Assembly: GCF_039543385.1 (NCBI RefSeq)
Contig: NZ_BAABJQ010000001.1
Coordinates: 124,001-188,000 of the forward strand
Length of the DNA stretch: 64,000 bases
Reading direction: 5' to 3'
DNA from: Rugosimonospora acidiphila
GTDB taxonomy: Bacteria > Actinomycetota > Actinomycetes > Mycobacteriales > Micromonosporaceae
The position numbers and the translations under genes are program-made. A model generated the notes under the pieces. The model was given only the letters and a program-made list of their open reading frames with translations, ran no database searches and was not told the origin of the DNA. Below, in pieces: positions 8,237 through 15,963 of this stretch; positions within the stretch are counted from its first letter, which is position 1, and each line of letters starts with the position of its first letter.

Positions 8237-9567
8237 CCACCGATTCCAGGCGCGGCGCCGAGTCGGAGGCGGAGGACGGCGGCCGGGCGGACGTGCCCGA
8301 GCCCGGACTGGTCATCCCCACGCCGGCCGGGGCGCGAGCCCGCCGATCGCTGCGCCTGCCATCGTTCTGGCTGCTGGTCGTGCTCATCGCGGTCGGCGGC
8401 TGGCGCATCGGCGGCCTGTTGCGTCGCGAGGCTGTCGGGTACCCGTCGGCCACCGCCCTCGCGGTGGTGCTGTTCGCCCTCTACGCCATCCTGTTCGTCG
8501 CGGTCGTGCGCAGCCTCGACTACTTCGAACGGGAACCGCCGCTGCTGCTGCTCGCCGCCCTCGGCTGGGGTGCGCTGACCGCCACCGCGGTGGCGGTGCC
8601 GGGCGACTCCGCGGTGCACAACCTGCTGGCCAAGCTGGTCTCACCGGCGTTCGCGGCCAGTTGGGGGCCGGCGGTGGCCGCGCCGACGGTCGAGGAGTTG
8701 GCCAAGACCCTCGGCGTGGTGGTCATCGTGCTGACCGCCCGCGCACAGATCAACAGCGTGGTGGACGGCTTCGTCTACGGCGCCTTCGTCGGGCTGGGCT
8801 TCCAGGTCGTCGAGGACATCGGGTACGCGCTCAACGCGGTGGCGCTGGCCGGACACGGCGACACCCTGGGGCCGGTGGTCGGCACCTTCCTGCTGCGCGG
8901 ATTCCTCGGCGGGCTGTGGAGCCACACGCTGTTCTCCGCGCTGGCCGGCTCGGGCATCGCGTACGCGGCACTGCACCACGACCGTTCGCTGTGGCGACGC
9001 TGGGGCGTGGCGCTCGCGGCGCTGGCCGGCGCCTGGCTGTTCCACTTCGGCTGGGACTCGCCCCTGCTGGCCGACGGGTTCGGGTACGGCGCCCCCGGCG
9101 TGCTGGTGGCACTGCTGATCAAGGGGATACCCGCGCTGCTGCTGGTAGCGCTGCTGATCAAGCGGGCTGGTCGGCGGGAGGCCGGCTACTACCTGAAACG
9201 GCTCGCCGGCGACGTGCGGGTGGCGACCCCGGGCGAGCTGGCCGCGCTCGGCTCGGCGCGCGGCCGGGCCGCGGCCCGCCGGTTCGCCCTTCGGCAGGCC
9301 GGCCGGGCGGGACGCCGGACGGTACGGCGGCTGCAACGGGCCCAGGCGCTGCTGGCGCTGGAGCTGTCCCGGGGCGGGCCGAGGGTCGGCCAGTACCGCA
9401 CCGCCGCGCTGGCCCAGCGGGAACTGCTGGAGGCCCGGGGGCACCCGGATGCGATCGCGCCGGACGAGCCCGGGTCGGGCGCCTGGTCCTGGCTGGTCGG
9501 GTGCGTGTGCGCCGCGGTCCTGGCGGTCGTGGTGGCGCTGGCCATCCGCGCACTGGGCGGCGGCTGA
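8233..9567 (+). CDS. PrsW-family intramembrane metalloprotease-like protein
   Basis: 444 residues. After a charged 40-residue start come about eight membrane helices holding the family signatures: TVEELAKTLGVVV (EExxK), VVDGFVYGAFVGLGFQVVED, GGLWSHTLFSALAG with the conserved His, and LFHFGWDS. PrsW proteins cut anti-sigma factors or other membrane proteins in several bacteria; many members are uncharacterised. The C-terminal 120 residues are basic and cytoplasmic, ending in one last membrane helix, which is longer than the typical family tail. Coupled to the gene upstream. No anti-sigma factor lies next to it. Confidence 0.88.
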   Translation: MTTDSRRGAESEAEDGGRADVPEPGLVIPTPAGARARRSLRLPSFWLLVVLIAVGGWRIGGLLRREAVGYPSATALAVVLFALYAILFVAVVRSLDYFEREPPLLLLAALGWGALTATAVAVPGDSAVHNLLAKLVSPAFAASWGPAVAAPTVEELAKTLGVVVIVLTARAQINSVVDGFVYGAFVGLGFQVVEDIGYALNAVALAGHGDTLGPVVGTFLLRGFLGGLWSHTLFSALAGSGIAYAALHHDRSLWRRWGVALAALAGAWLFHFGWDSPLLADGFGYGAPGVLVALLIKGIPALLLVALLIKRAGRREAGYYLKRLAGDVRVATPGELAALGSARGRAAARRFALRQAGRAGRRTVRRLQRAQALLALELSRGGPRVGQYRTAALAQRELLEARGHPDAIAPDEPGSGAWSWLVGCVCAAVLAVVVALAIRALGGG

Positions 9568-9600
9568 GACTCGGTGGGGGCTGTGAGGGGCGACGGGGCC

Positions 9601-9685
9601 TGAGAGTCGACGGCGGCTGAGGGTCGACGGCGGCTGAGGGTCGACGGCGGCTGAGGGTCGACGGCGGCTGAGGGTCGACGGGGCC
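9601..9685. repeat. 17-bp tandem repeat, five copies
   Basis: Five adjoining copies of TGAGGGTCGACGGCGGC, the first and last with one or two changes. The unit holds the palindrome GTCGAC. It lies in the 251-bp gap (9568-9818) between two convergent genes, where I see nothing else but GC-rich inverted repeats at about 9750-9775. Copy number is likely to vary between strains. Confidence 0.9.
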
Positions 9686-9818
9686 CGAGGGTCGGCTCAG
9701 GGCGGCGCTATCCCGGGAATGGTTCGGGTCCGCACGCGACGCCGCCGGCGGGCCCGCCCGGTGGGCCGGCCGCCGGCGACGTCAGGGTCGGCGAGGCGCC
9801 GAGCTCGGCAAGGGTGGT

Positions 9819-10064
9819 TCAGGCCGTCGGCGCGTGGCCGCCGTCGCCGTCAACGATCTTGTCCGGGGTACCGTCCTGGTCGAGGTCGACCATCGTGACG
9901 TCGACCTTTCCGTCACCATCGGTGTCGAACTGGAACAGGTCCGCCTTGCCATCGCCGTCGGTGTCGGTCGCCCACACGTCGGCCTTGCCGTCCTTGTTGG
10001 TGTCAGCGGCGATCAGGTCGTGCCGGTCTTCACCACGAGTCTCTACGGTCTCGCCGTCAGCCAT
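9819..10064 (-). CDS. Small Asp-rich protein with D-x-D-x-D-G calcium-type repeats
   Basis: 81 residues, almost all made of repeats around DTNKDGKADVW, DTDGDGKADLF, DTDGDGKVDV and DLDQDGTPDKI. This is the dockerin/thrombospondin-3-like calcium loop, here as four consecutive loops and without a signal peptide. The ATG has GGGAGAGGG upstream; longer versions of the frame run into the promoter repeats. Proteins of this type are common in Micromonosporaceae but have no known role; calcium binding is a fair inference. It could be a buffer, a scaffold or a secreted protein exported by an unrecognised route. Confidence 0.8.
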   Translation of the reverse strand: MADGETVETRGEDRHDLIAADTNKDGKADVWATDTDGDGKADLFQFDTDGDGKVDVTMVDLDQDGTPDKIVDGDGGHAPTA

Positions 10065-10082
10065 CGATTTCCCTCTCCCGAT

Positions 10083-10188
10083 CGGCGACCGGTCCGGGTC
10101 GTCGCGCGGATTCAGCCGCGCCGAGCCACACCGGTCGGCGACCGGCCTGGGTCGTCGCGCGGATTCGGACGCGCCGAGCCAGACCGGT
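10083..10188. repeat. 53-bp direct repeat, two copies, in divergent promoter region
   Basis: Copies at 10083-10135 and 10136-10188 adjoin each other and differ at only a few positions; each starts CGGCGACCGG and ends CACCGGT or GACCGGT. They fill most of the gap between the D-x-D-G gene and the 3-hydroxyacyl-CoA dehydrogenase gene, so they may double a regulatory site. Confidence 0.85.
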
Positions 10189-10255
10189 CGGTACATGTCG
10201 GCGTTCACCGTAGCCCAGCGTTCAAGCCCGGCGACCGCGGCGGCAGAATCCGAGC

Positions 10256-11095
10256 ATGACTGAGCGTTTCGTGGTGATCGGGGCCGGCACCATGGGCATC
10301 GGTATCGCCTATGTGGCGGCCAACGCCGGGTACCAGGTCGAACTCGTCGAGGTTTCCGAGGCACAGGCGCAAGCCGCCCGGCAGCGGCTGGGCGGGGTGT
10401 GGGACGGTGCGGTGGGCCGGGGCCGGATGTCCGAGGCCGACGCGTCGGCCGCCCGTACCCGGGTCGAATTCGTGACCTCGCTCGGCGGGGTGGCCGACGG
10501 GCCCGACGTGATTGTGGAGGCCGTGCCCGAGCGCCCCGAGCTCAAGCGGGCGGTCCTCGCCGAGGCGGTCGGGAAGCGCCCGGCCCTGCTCGGCTCCAAC
10601 ACCTCCAGCATCCCGATCGCCACGCTCGGCGAGCGGGTCATCGGCCTGCACTTCTTCAACCCGGTCTGGGCCATGCCGCTGTTGGAGATCGTGGTCGCCG
10701 ACGGCACCGGACCCGAACTCGTGGACGCCGCGCGTTCACTCGCCGCCCGGCTGGGCAAGGACCCCGTGGTAGTGCGCGACCTGCCCGGCTTCGCGACCTC
10801 GCGGCTGGGCATCGCGCTGGGACTGGAAGCGATCCGGATGGTGGAGGACGGAGTGGCCACCGCGGCCGATATCGACAAGGCCATGACGCTCGGGTACCGG
10901 CATCCGATGGGTCCGCTGGAACTCACCGACCTGGTCGGGCTCGACGTGCGGCTGGACATCGCCCGGACGCTCCGCGACGCGTACGGTCCCCGATTCGAGC
11001 CGCCGGCCCTGCTTGAATCGCTGGTGGCGCAGGGGCATCTCGGCCGCAAGAGCGGGCGCGGCTTCTACGAGTGGAATGACGGGGTGCGGCAGTGA
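10256..11095 (+). CDS. 3-hydroxyacyl-CoA dehydrogenase (3-hydroxybutyryl-CoA dehydrogenase type)
   Basis: 279 residues, the size of the single-function enzyme. The N-terminus has the NAD motif GAGTMGIGIAYVAANAG; IGLHFFNPVWAMPLLEIV carries the catalytic His region, and TLGYRHPMGPLELTDLVGLD is the C-terminal signature. It oxidises 3-hydroxyacyl-CoA to 3-oxoacyl-CoA in fatty-acid breakdown or PHB/butanoate metabolism. Its stop overlaps the GTG of the following enoyl-CoA hydratase gene, giving two successive beta-oxidation steps in one operon. No thiolase or acyl-CoA dehydrogenase is adjacent. Confidence 0.93.
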   Translation: MTERFVVIGAGTMGIGIAYVAANAGYQVELVEVSEAQAQAARQRLGGVWDGAVGRGRMSEADASAARTRVEFVTSLGGVADGPDVIVEAVPERPELKRAVLAEAVGKRPALLGSNTSSIPIATLGERVIGLHFFNPVWAMPLLEIVVADGTGPELVDAARSLAARLGKDPVVVRDLPGFATSRLGIALGLEAIRMVEDGVATAADIDKAMTLGYRHPMGPLELTDLVGLDVRLDIARTLRDAYGPRFEPPALLESLVAQGHLGRKSGRGFYEWNDGVRQ

Positions 11096-11835
11096 ACTCG
11101 CTGCGGATCGAGGAGCGCGGCGACCGGATGGTCGTGACGCTGGACCGGCCGGAGAAGCGCAATGCGATCGACGCCGGGATGGTCGCCGAGCTGCACGAGC
11201 TGTGCGCGACGCTCGAGCAGCACCCGAAACTGCTGCTGCTCACCGGGGGCACCGACGGGATCTTCGCGGGTGGGGCCGACATCGGCCAGCTGCGCGACCG
11301 GGGCCGGATGGACGCGCTCGCCGCGATCAACGTGGGCGTCTTCGAGCGGCTCCGGCGGCTGCCGATGCCCACCCTGGCTGCCCTGGACGGCCCGGCGCTG
11401 GGCGGCGGCGCGGAGCTGGCGTACGCCTGCGACCTGCGGATCTGTACGTCCCGCACGTTCTTCGGCCAGCCCGAGGTGAAGCTGGGCATCATCGCGGGGG
11501 CGGGCGCGACCTACCGGCTGCCCGCGCTGATCGGCGAGGCGCTGGCCAAGGAACTGCTGTTCACCGGCCGCCGCGTGCCGGCCGCCGAGGCGCTCGCGAT
11601 CCGGCTGGTCAACCGGGTGGTGGAGGAGCCGGGCGAGCTGCTTGTCGCGGCGCACTCTCTGCTGGACGAGATCGCCGGCGGCTCGGCGCTGGCGCTGCGG
11701 CTGACCAAACTGGCGGTCGACGCCCCGGCCGCCCATCCGGCCGCCGAGCTGCTGGCCCAGGCCGTCCTGTTCGAGGACGAGGAGAAGCGCGAGCGGATGG
11801 ACGAGTTCCTGTCCCGCCGGCAACGCCCGCGCTAG
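11092..11835 (+). CDS. Enoyl-CoA hydratase/isomerase family protein
   Basis: 247 residues of crotonase fold. TLDRPEKRNAID and the oxyanion-hole strand GGTDGIFAGGADIGQL, then DGPALGGGAELAYACDLRI and GQPEVKLGIIAGAGATYRLP are typical. The second catalytic position reads EVKLGI, keeping the Glu found in hydratases; the first (usually Glu in G-G-x-E-L-A-L) is present in GGGAELAYA. GTG start overlaps the dehydrogenase stop (GTGA). Together they would hydrate enoyl-CoA and oxidise the product. Isomerase or hydrolase activity within the same fold cannot be ruled out. Confidence 0.9.
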   Translation: MNSLRIEERGDRMVVTLDRPEKRNAIDAGMVAELHELCATLEQHPKLLLLTGGTDGIFAGGADIGQLRDRGRMDALAAINVGVFERLRRLPMPTLAALDGPALGGGAELAYACDLRICTSRTFFGQPEVKLGIIAGAGATYRLPALIGEALAKELLFTGRRVPAAEALAIRLVNRVVEEPGELLVAAHSLLDEIAGGSALALRLTKLAVDAPAAHPAAELLAQAVLFEDEEKRERMDEFLSRRQRPR

Positions 11836-11887
11836 GTATCGCCCCCCAGGGCAACATCGCCGCTCAGGGCAACGCGATGGGCCGATG

Positions 11888-11922
11888 GGCCCCGGCGTGC
11901 GGGCATACCGCCGGCCGGGGCC
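11888..11922. terminator. Bidirectional hairpin between convergent genes
   Basis: Arms GGCCCCGGC and GCCGGGGCC pair perfectly over 9 bp across a 17-base loop that itself can pair. It lies between the hydratase stop and the stop of the convergent lipoprotein gene. No T-run follows. Confidence 0.5.
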
Positions 11923-11931
11923 TGTCCGGAG

Positions 11932-13260
11932 CTACGACTGGGCGAACTTGATTCCGGCCGCCTGCAGGGCGGCGATCACGCCCGCCGACTCGTCGTAGCC
12001 GGCCACCATCACCGAGTCCGGCTTGAACGCCATGATCGCCTTGGTGATCGCGCTGAAGTCCTTCTGGTCATCCTGGTAGGTCCTGGTGGCCAGGGCGTTC
12101 TGCTTGATCCCGGCCGCGATCAGGTCCTTGCTGACCCCGTCCCGCAGGCCGGTGCCGTACGAGTCGTCGCGGGACACAATGAACACCCGCTGCGCGCCGC
12201 CGCGCATGATCACGTCGGCCAGCGCCTGCGACTGGTACGAGTCGGGCGGGCAGGTCCGGAAGAACAGGCCATGGTCGTCGACCGTGGACAGGGTGGACGA
12301 CGTGGCCGACGGGGACACCAGGATCCGGCCGGCCGACACCGCCTTCGGGATCAGCGCGGTCGCCTCGTCCGAGGACGGCGGCCCGATCATGATCGGGATG
12401 TTCTGCGACACGAACGAGTCGAACTGCGCGGACGCCTTGTCCACGCTGGTGCCGTCGTCGCCGTCGACCGCGGTGACCGGCTTGCCGAGGATCCCGCCAG
12501 CGGCGTTGATCTCCTTGACCGCCAGGTGCGCACCGGCGAACATCGGCGGACCCAGCGGCGCCAGCGAGCCGGTCTTCGGCAGGATCAGCCCGAGGCTGAG
12601 CGGCTTGGCCGTGCTACCGCCGTGGTTGCCGGAGTGCGACGGCGACGCCTGCTTGCTGGCGTCGCTCGTGTCGCCGACCGAGACGAATTCGGTCTTCCCG
12701 TCATCGATCCGGTTGTTCTCGCCGAAGTGCAGGGTGCCGTAGGACGCGGTCGCAGGCTCGCCCGAGTCGGTGAACCCGTCGGGGACGGCCACTCCGCGGT
12801 ACGCGATGTCCTTGCCTTCGGCGATGGCGGACAGGCAGTCCTTCACCAGCGTGCACTCGACTCCGCCCGGCTGCAGGGTGGTCACCCCGTCGACGTACTT
12901 GGCCACCGTCAGCGGGTCGGTCGTGCCCGCGATCTGCACCGCCAGCGCGCTGATCACCACCGCGTCGTACGACTCGCCGGCGTAGTTGTCGTCGGCCAGG
13001 GTCGAGTCGACGGAACTCAGCCGTTGCTTGAAGTCGTCGGACAGCTGAGTCAGCGGGGTGGTGCCCACCATGCCGCTGATCGCCCCGGCCGTCTTGAAGT
13101 CCGCCCCGAACGTGTTGCTCATGTTGCCGTCCGTGCCGTACAACCGGATCCCCTTGTTGGGCGCGATACCGGTCGTGCTGGTCGACTTCGAGGCGCAGCC
13201 GCTCACCGCGATCAGCAGGGTGGCCGCGATCGTGACGAGGGCCTTGGCGTTTGTGCGCAT
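11932..13260 (-). CDS. Branched-chain amino-acid-type substrate-binding lipoprotein with circularly permuted order
   Basis: 442 residues. Signal peptide with lipobox VSGC (lipidated Cys22). Residues 37-195 match the second half of LivJ-type proteins (IRLYGTDGNMSNTFGADF, then GESYDAVVISALAVQIAG and DPLTVAKYVDGV). A Ser/Gly/His linker (about 196-217) follows, then residues 218-442 match the first half: LGLILPKTGSLAPLGPPMFA, GAHLAVKEINAAGGILGKPV, RVFIVSRDDSYGTGLRDGV and KPDSVMVAGYDESAGVIAAL. In E. coli LivJ these blocks come in the opposite order. All parts of the fold are present once, so a folded binding protein is likely. ATG at 13260 follows GGAGGGAG. No permease or ATPase gene is adjacent, so the ligand and partner are unknown. 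Confidence 0.9.
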   Translation of the reverse strand: MRTNAKALVTIAATLLIAVSGCASKSTSTTGIAPNKGIRLYGTDGNMSNTFGADFKTAGAISGMVGTTPLTQLSDDFKQRLSSVDSTLADDNYAGESYDAVVISALAVQIAGTTDPLTVAKYVDGVTTLQPGGVECTLVKDCLSAIAEGKDIAYRGVAVPDGFTDSGEPATASYGTLHFGENNRIDDGKTEFVSVGDTSDASKQASPSHSGNHGGSTAKPLSLGLILPKTGSLAPLGPPMFAGAHLAVKEINAAGGILGKPVTAVDGDDGTSVDKASAQFDSFVSQNIPIMIGPPSSDEATALIPKAVSAGRILVSPSATSSTLSTVDDHGLFFRTCPPDSYQSQALADVIMRGGAQRVFIVSRDDSYGTGLRDGVSKDLIAAGIKQNALATRTYQDDQKDFSAITKAIMAFKPDSVMVAGYDESAGVIAALQAAGIKFAQS

Positions 13261-13354
13261 GGGGCCGTCTCCCTCCAAAGGTCCCGGGTCACCCTAGCGT
13301 GCTTGTGGTACCGATCGCCTCCGGCCCTGGTCCCACCGGGTACCGTCCGTGTTC

Positions 13355-13804
13355 ATGGACGCGTTGGAAGAGGCCCGCCCGCAGCGGCCGGAGGGTTCGA
13401 TCAGGGACTTATCGGACGGAATCGGGGTTCGCGGCTCACTGGCCGAGCGGATGGGCATCACAATCAGTGAGGCATCTCCCCAGCGCGTGGTCGGCTCGAT
13501 GCCTGTCGAGGGCAACACCCAGCCGTACGGGCTGCTGCACGGCGGCGCGTCCTGCGTGCTGGCCGAGACGCTCGGGTCGGTGGGGGCCGCGCTGCACGCG
13601 GCGGCCACGCATGGCGGCATCGCGGTCGGCGTCGACATCAACGCCACCCACCACCGCTCGGCCCGGACCGGCCAGGTGACGGGGGTGGCCACTCCGGTCT
13701 ACCTGGGTGGCACGATGGCCAGCTACGAGGTCGTGATCACCGACGAACGGGGCGAGCGGATCTGTACCGCCCGGATCAGCTGCCTGTTGCGCCGCCCGGC
13801 TTGA
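13355..13804 (+). CDS. Hotdog-fold acyl-CoA thioesterase (PaaI/MenI-like)
   Basis: 149 residues of single hotdog domain. NTQPYGLLHGGASCVLAETL is the signature: the HGG loop and the catalytic Glu in the long helix. Relatives hydrolyse phenylacetyl-, hydroxybenzoyl- or 1,4-dihydroxy-2-naphthoyl-CoA; the TQPYG form is closest to the last group, so a role in menaquinone synthesis is possible but not shown by neighbours. Start at the ATG of MDALEEA; a GTG two codons earlier is equally allowed and no clear ribosome site decides. The small gene downstream follows closely. Confidence 0.87.
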   Translation: MDALEEARPQRPEGSIRDLSDGIGVRGSLAERMGITISEASPQRVVGSMPVEGNTQPYGLLHGGASCVLAETLGSVGAALHAAATHGGIAVGVDINATHHRSARTGQVTGVATPVYLGGTMASYEVVITDERGERICTARISCLLRRPA

Positions 13805-13827
13805 CCCGGCACTTTAGGCTGAACACC

Positions 13828-14217
13828 GTGACCCGGCTGGAGAGTGACCCGTACCGCGACGCTGAACTGGTGCTTCGCTCGGCGCTCGGCGACGATCGGG
13901 AGGCCCTTGCCGGCACCTTCCACGAGGTGGTCGACCGAGCGGGTGTTTCGGGCGCCTACGACGTGGCCGTGTGCCTGGCCGCCACCATGGTCGGCGAGGG
14001 CACCCGGCCCGGAGGTTGGATCCTCGACTTCCCGGACATCGATGAGGTCGCGTACGACGCCCGCTGGGTGGCCCGGTTCGTCAGCGCGTACGTCAACTCC
14101 GACCCCTCGATGGGTCGTGCGCTGTTCGGCGCGGCGCTGGCCGACGGCCAACTGCCGGACTGCCTGGTGACCCTGGCCGGCTCCACGGTGGCCACGCTGC
14201 GTCGCCGGGCGACCTGA
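13828..14217 (+). CDS. Conserved hypothetical protein
   Basis: 129 residues from a GTG (VTRLESDPYRDAELVL); a TTG at 13801 overlapping the thioesterase stop would add nine. The sequence is soluble and helical, with VDRAGVSGAYDVAVCLAATM, a tract like FPDIDEVAYDARWVARFVSA, and no catalytic motif I can name. Transcribed with the thioesterase. No family recognised; composition and codon use match the neighbours, so it is a real gene. Confidence 0.65.
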   Translation: MTRLESDPYRDAELVLRSALGDDREALAGTFHEVVDRAGVSGAYDVAVCLAATMVGEGTRPGGWILDFPDIDEVAYDARWVARFVSAYVNSDPSMGRALFGAALADGQLPDCLVTLAGSTVATLRRRAT

Positions 14218-14229
14218 GCGCCACCGGGA

Positions 14230-14712
14230 TCACCAACTCTGGTGCATCACGTGCAGATCGACCAGACCGTGCCGGCTGTGCCGGTAGGCCCGCGGAACGG
14301 TACCCACGATCTCGAAGCCGAGTGACTGCCACAGCCGCACCGCGCGCTCATTGGTGCTGACCACCGCGTTGAACTGCATGGCCCGGTACCCCAGCGCCTT
14401 GGCCCGGTCGATGATGTGCCGGCCCAGCTCCCGGCCGACCCCGCGGCCGGCGGCGTCCGGATCGACCATGAACGAGGCGTTGGCGACGTGGTCGCCAAGC
14501 CCGGGCTGGTTGGGCTTGAGCACCGCCGTACCCACGACGGTCTCCTCGGCGGCCACCCACACCTCGGCCGGCTGCGGCAGCATCCACAGCCGGCGAGCGG
14601 TTGTCTGGTCAGTGTCGGGATCCCAACAGTAGGTTTCTCCGCTGGAGACCACTCGGTGCCAGATGGGCCAGATCAGGGGCCAGTCCTCGGCGCTCGCCGG
14701 TTGAATACGCAT
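14230..14712 (-). CDS. GNAT-family N-acetyltransferase
   Basis: 160 residues. The acetyl-CoA motif A is clear: VDPDAAGRGVGRELGRHIID (Q/R-x-x-G-x-G/A form), followed by AMQFNAVVSTNERAVRLWQS and LGFEIVGTVPRAYRH, the usual motif B. It transfers acetyl from CoA to an amine of unknown identity. The ATG (MRIQPAS) has AGGAT upstream; a longer frame reaches into the divergent STAS gene and is rejected. It ends 12 bp from the convergent hypothetical gene. Confidence 0.9.
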   Translation of the reverse strand: MRIQPASAEDWPLIWPIWHRVVSSGETYCWDPDTDQTTARRLWMLPQPAEVWVAAEETVVGTAVLKPNQPGLGDHVANASFMVDPDAAGRGVGRELGRHIIDRAKALGYRAMQFNAVVSTNERAVRLWQSLGFEIVGTVPRAYRHSRHGLVDLHVMHQSW

Positions 14713-14779
14713 GATCTCTATCCTGCCGGGTCCGGGAAAGTGGCCCTGCCCTGTCGGTGGCGCCGCATATGGTGACGGC

Positions 14780-15100
14780 ATGCCAGGACCGGATGTGTCG
14801 TTCGACTGGGAGCACAGCGGCGACACCGCGCAGCTCGTGGTGGATGGCGAGCTCGACGTCGAGGCCGCGAAGGTCCTGGCGCAGCGCGCCGGCGCGCTGC
14901 TCGACGACGGGCCGGCCCAACTCGTTCTCGAGATGTCCGGCGTGACGCGCTGCGGCCCCGCGGGGATCACCGCGCTGTTCGAGATGTGGGGCCGGGCCGA
15001 GGAGCGCGGCGCGCGGCTGCTCCTGCAAAACCTCGACGCCTCGGTGTACCAGGCGCTCGACGTCGACGGTGGCAAGACCCGCCGCTCGCTTGAACCCTGA
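14780..15100 (+). CDS. STAS-domain protein without the usual phospho-serine
   Basis: 106 residues forming one STAS domain, the fold of anti-sigma-factor antagonists. The strand-loop-helix LVLEMSGVTRCGPAGITALF aligns with the canonical DLSGVTFIDSSGL, but the DSSG phosphorylation site reads CGPAG, with no Ser or Thr. Such proteins cannot be switched by an RsbW-type kinase in the usual way; they may bind a partner constantly or sense a ligand. The STAS gene starts 67 bp from the divergent GNAT gene. An ECF sigma gene lies 293 bp downstream but ECF factors are not normally STAS-controlled. Confidence 0.82.
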   Translation: MPGPDVSFDWEHSGDTAQLVVDGELDVEAAKVLAQRAGALLDDGPAQLVLEMSGVTRCGPAGITALFEMWGRAEERGARLLLQNLDASVYQALDVDGGKTRRSLEP

Positions 15101-15113
15101 GGGCGGCGCCACC

Positions 15114-15181
15114 CTCCCCGTTCCGCCGCCTTCCCTGTCCCGCCGCCCTCCCCGTTCCGCCGCCCTCCGTGTCCCGTGGTG
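15114..15181. repeat. 17-bp degenerate tandem repeat
   Basis: Units CTCCCCGTTCCGCCGCC (15114-15130 and 15148-15164, identical) alternate with TTCCCTGTCCCGCCGCC and a decayed fourth copy. It sits just after the STAS stop in the 293-bp gap before the sigma gene; the rest of that gap shows no gene. Confidence 0.75.
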
Positions 15182-15393
15182 CGCCCGACCCGCGTGAGTG
15201 GCCCCGCGTGGCCGGCCGCGAGGCCGCTCAGCAGGTCGGGCTTTTCCGGATGCTCGACGGCTACACCCTCCCGCCGACCCCCCGGCTCGCCCGCCCATGG
15301 TGTGACGGTCCGCGCATCGCGCCCCTCGCCTGAACGCTTTGCCGGCGCGTCGGCAATCTCAGAGTGGAAGGCGAGGCAGAGGCGAGGAGGCTC

Positions 15394-15963
15394 ATGAGGT
15401 CAGACGCGGAACTGATCGGCAGATCGCTGACCGGTGACAGGGACGCCTTTGTAGAGGTGATCTACCGCCACGAGAGTGCGGTCGGGGCCTACCTCGCGCG
15501 GCGAGTGGGTCGCGAGGCGGCCGAGGACCTGCTCGGCGAGGTGTGGGTGGCGGCCTTCGAGTCCCGGCGGAGCTACGACCAGTCGTTCGCCGAGGCGCGG
15601 CCCTGGTTGTACGGGGTGGCGCTGAACAGGCTCCGGCGTTACTGGCGGTCCCGGCCGGCCGAGGAACTCGTACCGGACGTGACGGGCATGGCGAACGGGT
15701 GGGACCCCTGGCCGGCCGTGGACGCCCGGGTGGACACCCAGGCGGTGCTCCGGACGGCCCTGGCCAAGCTCAAGCCGGAGGAGCGAGAGGTGCTGACCCT
15801 GGTCGCCTGGGAGGACCTGACCGTCGCTGATGCCGCGCGGGCGCTCGGTATGCCGGCCGGGACGGGGCGCCGCCTGCTGCACCAGGCCCGGATGGCGCTG
15901 CGGAACGCGCCGGAAGTGGCCGCGCTAATAACCGATCTCAACAGTGTGAAAGCGAGCCAATGA
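15394..15963 (+). CDS. ECF-type RNA polymerase sigma factor
   Basis: 189 residues with sigma regions 2 and 4. Region 2: DAFVEVIYRHESAVGAYLAR, AAEDLLGEVWVAAFES and ARPWLYGVALNRLRRYWRSR. Region 4: LKPEEREVLTLVAWEDLTVA and DAARALGMPAGTGRRLLHQA. The recognition helix lacks the common SRL (here AGTGRRL). ATG preceded by GAGGAGG. The stop overlaps the start of the next gene (ATGA), whose product has a membrane anchor, as for an anti-sigma or partner protein. This sigma/partner pair is common in actinomycetes; the promoter it reads is unknown. Confidence 0.92.
   Translation: MRSDAELIGRSLTGDRDAFVEVIYRHESAVGAYLARRVGREAAEDLLGEVWVAAFESRRSYDQSFAEARPWLYGVALNRLRRYWRSRPAEELVPDVTGMANGWDPWPAVDARVDTQAVLRTALAKLKPEEREVLTLVAWEDLTVADAARALGMPAGTGRRLLHQARMALRNAPEVAALITDLNSVKASQ

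Noticed and set aside
5455..9567. A single open frame of 1,370 codons across the MMPL, anchored-protein and PrsW genes
   Set aside because: Only its last 444 codons, from 8233, code for a real protein. The rest is an Arg/Gly-rich shadow of the MMPL gene, as GC-rich codon bias keeps other frames open.
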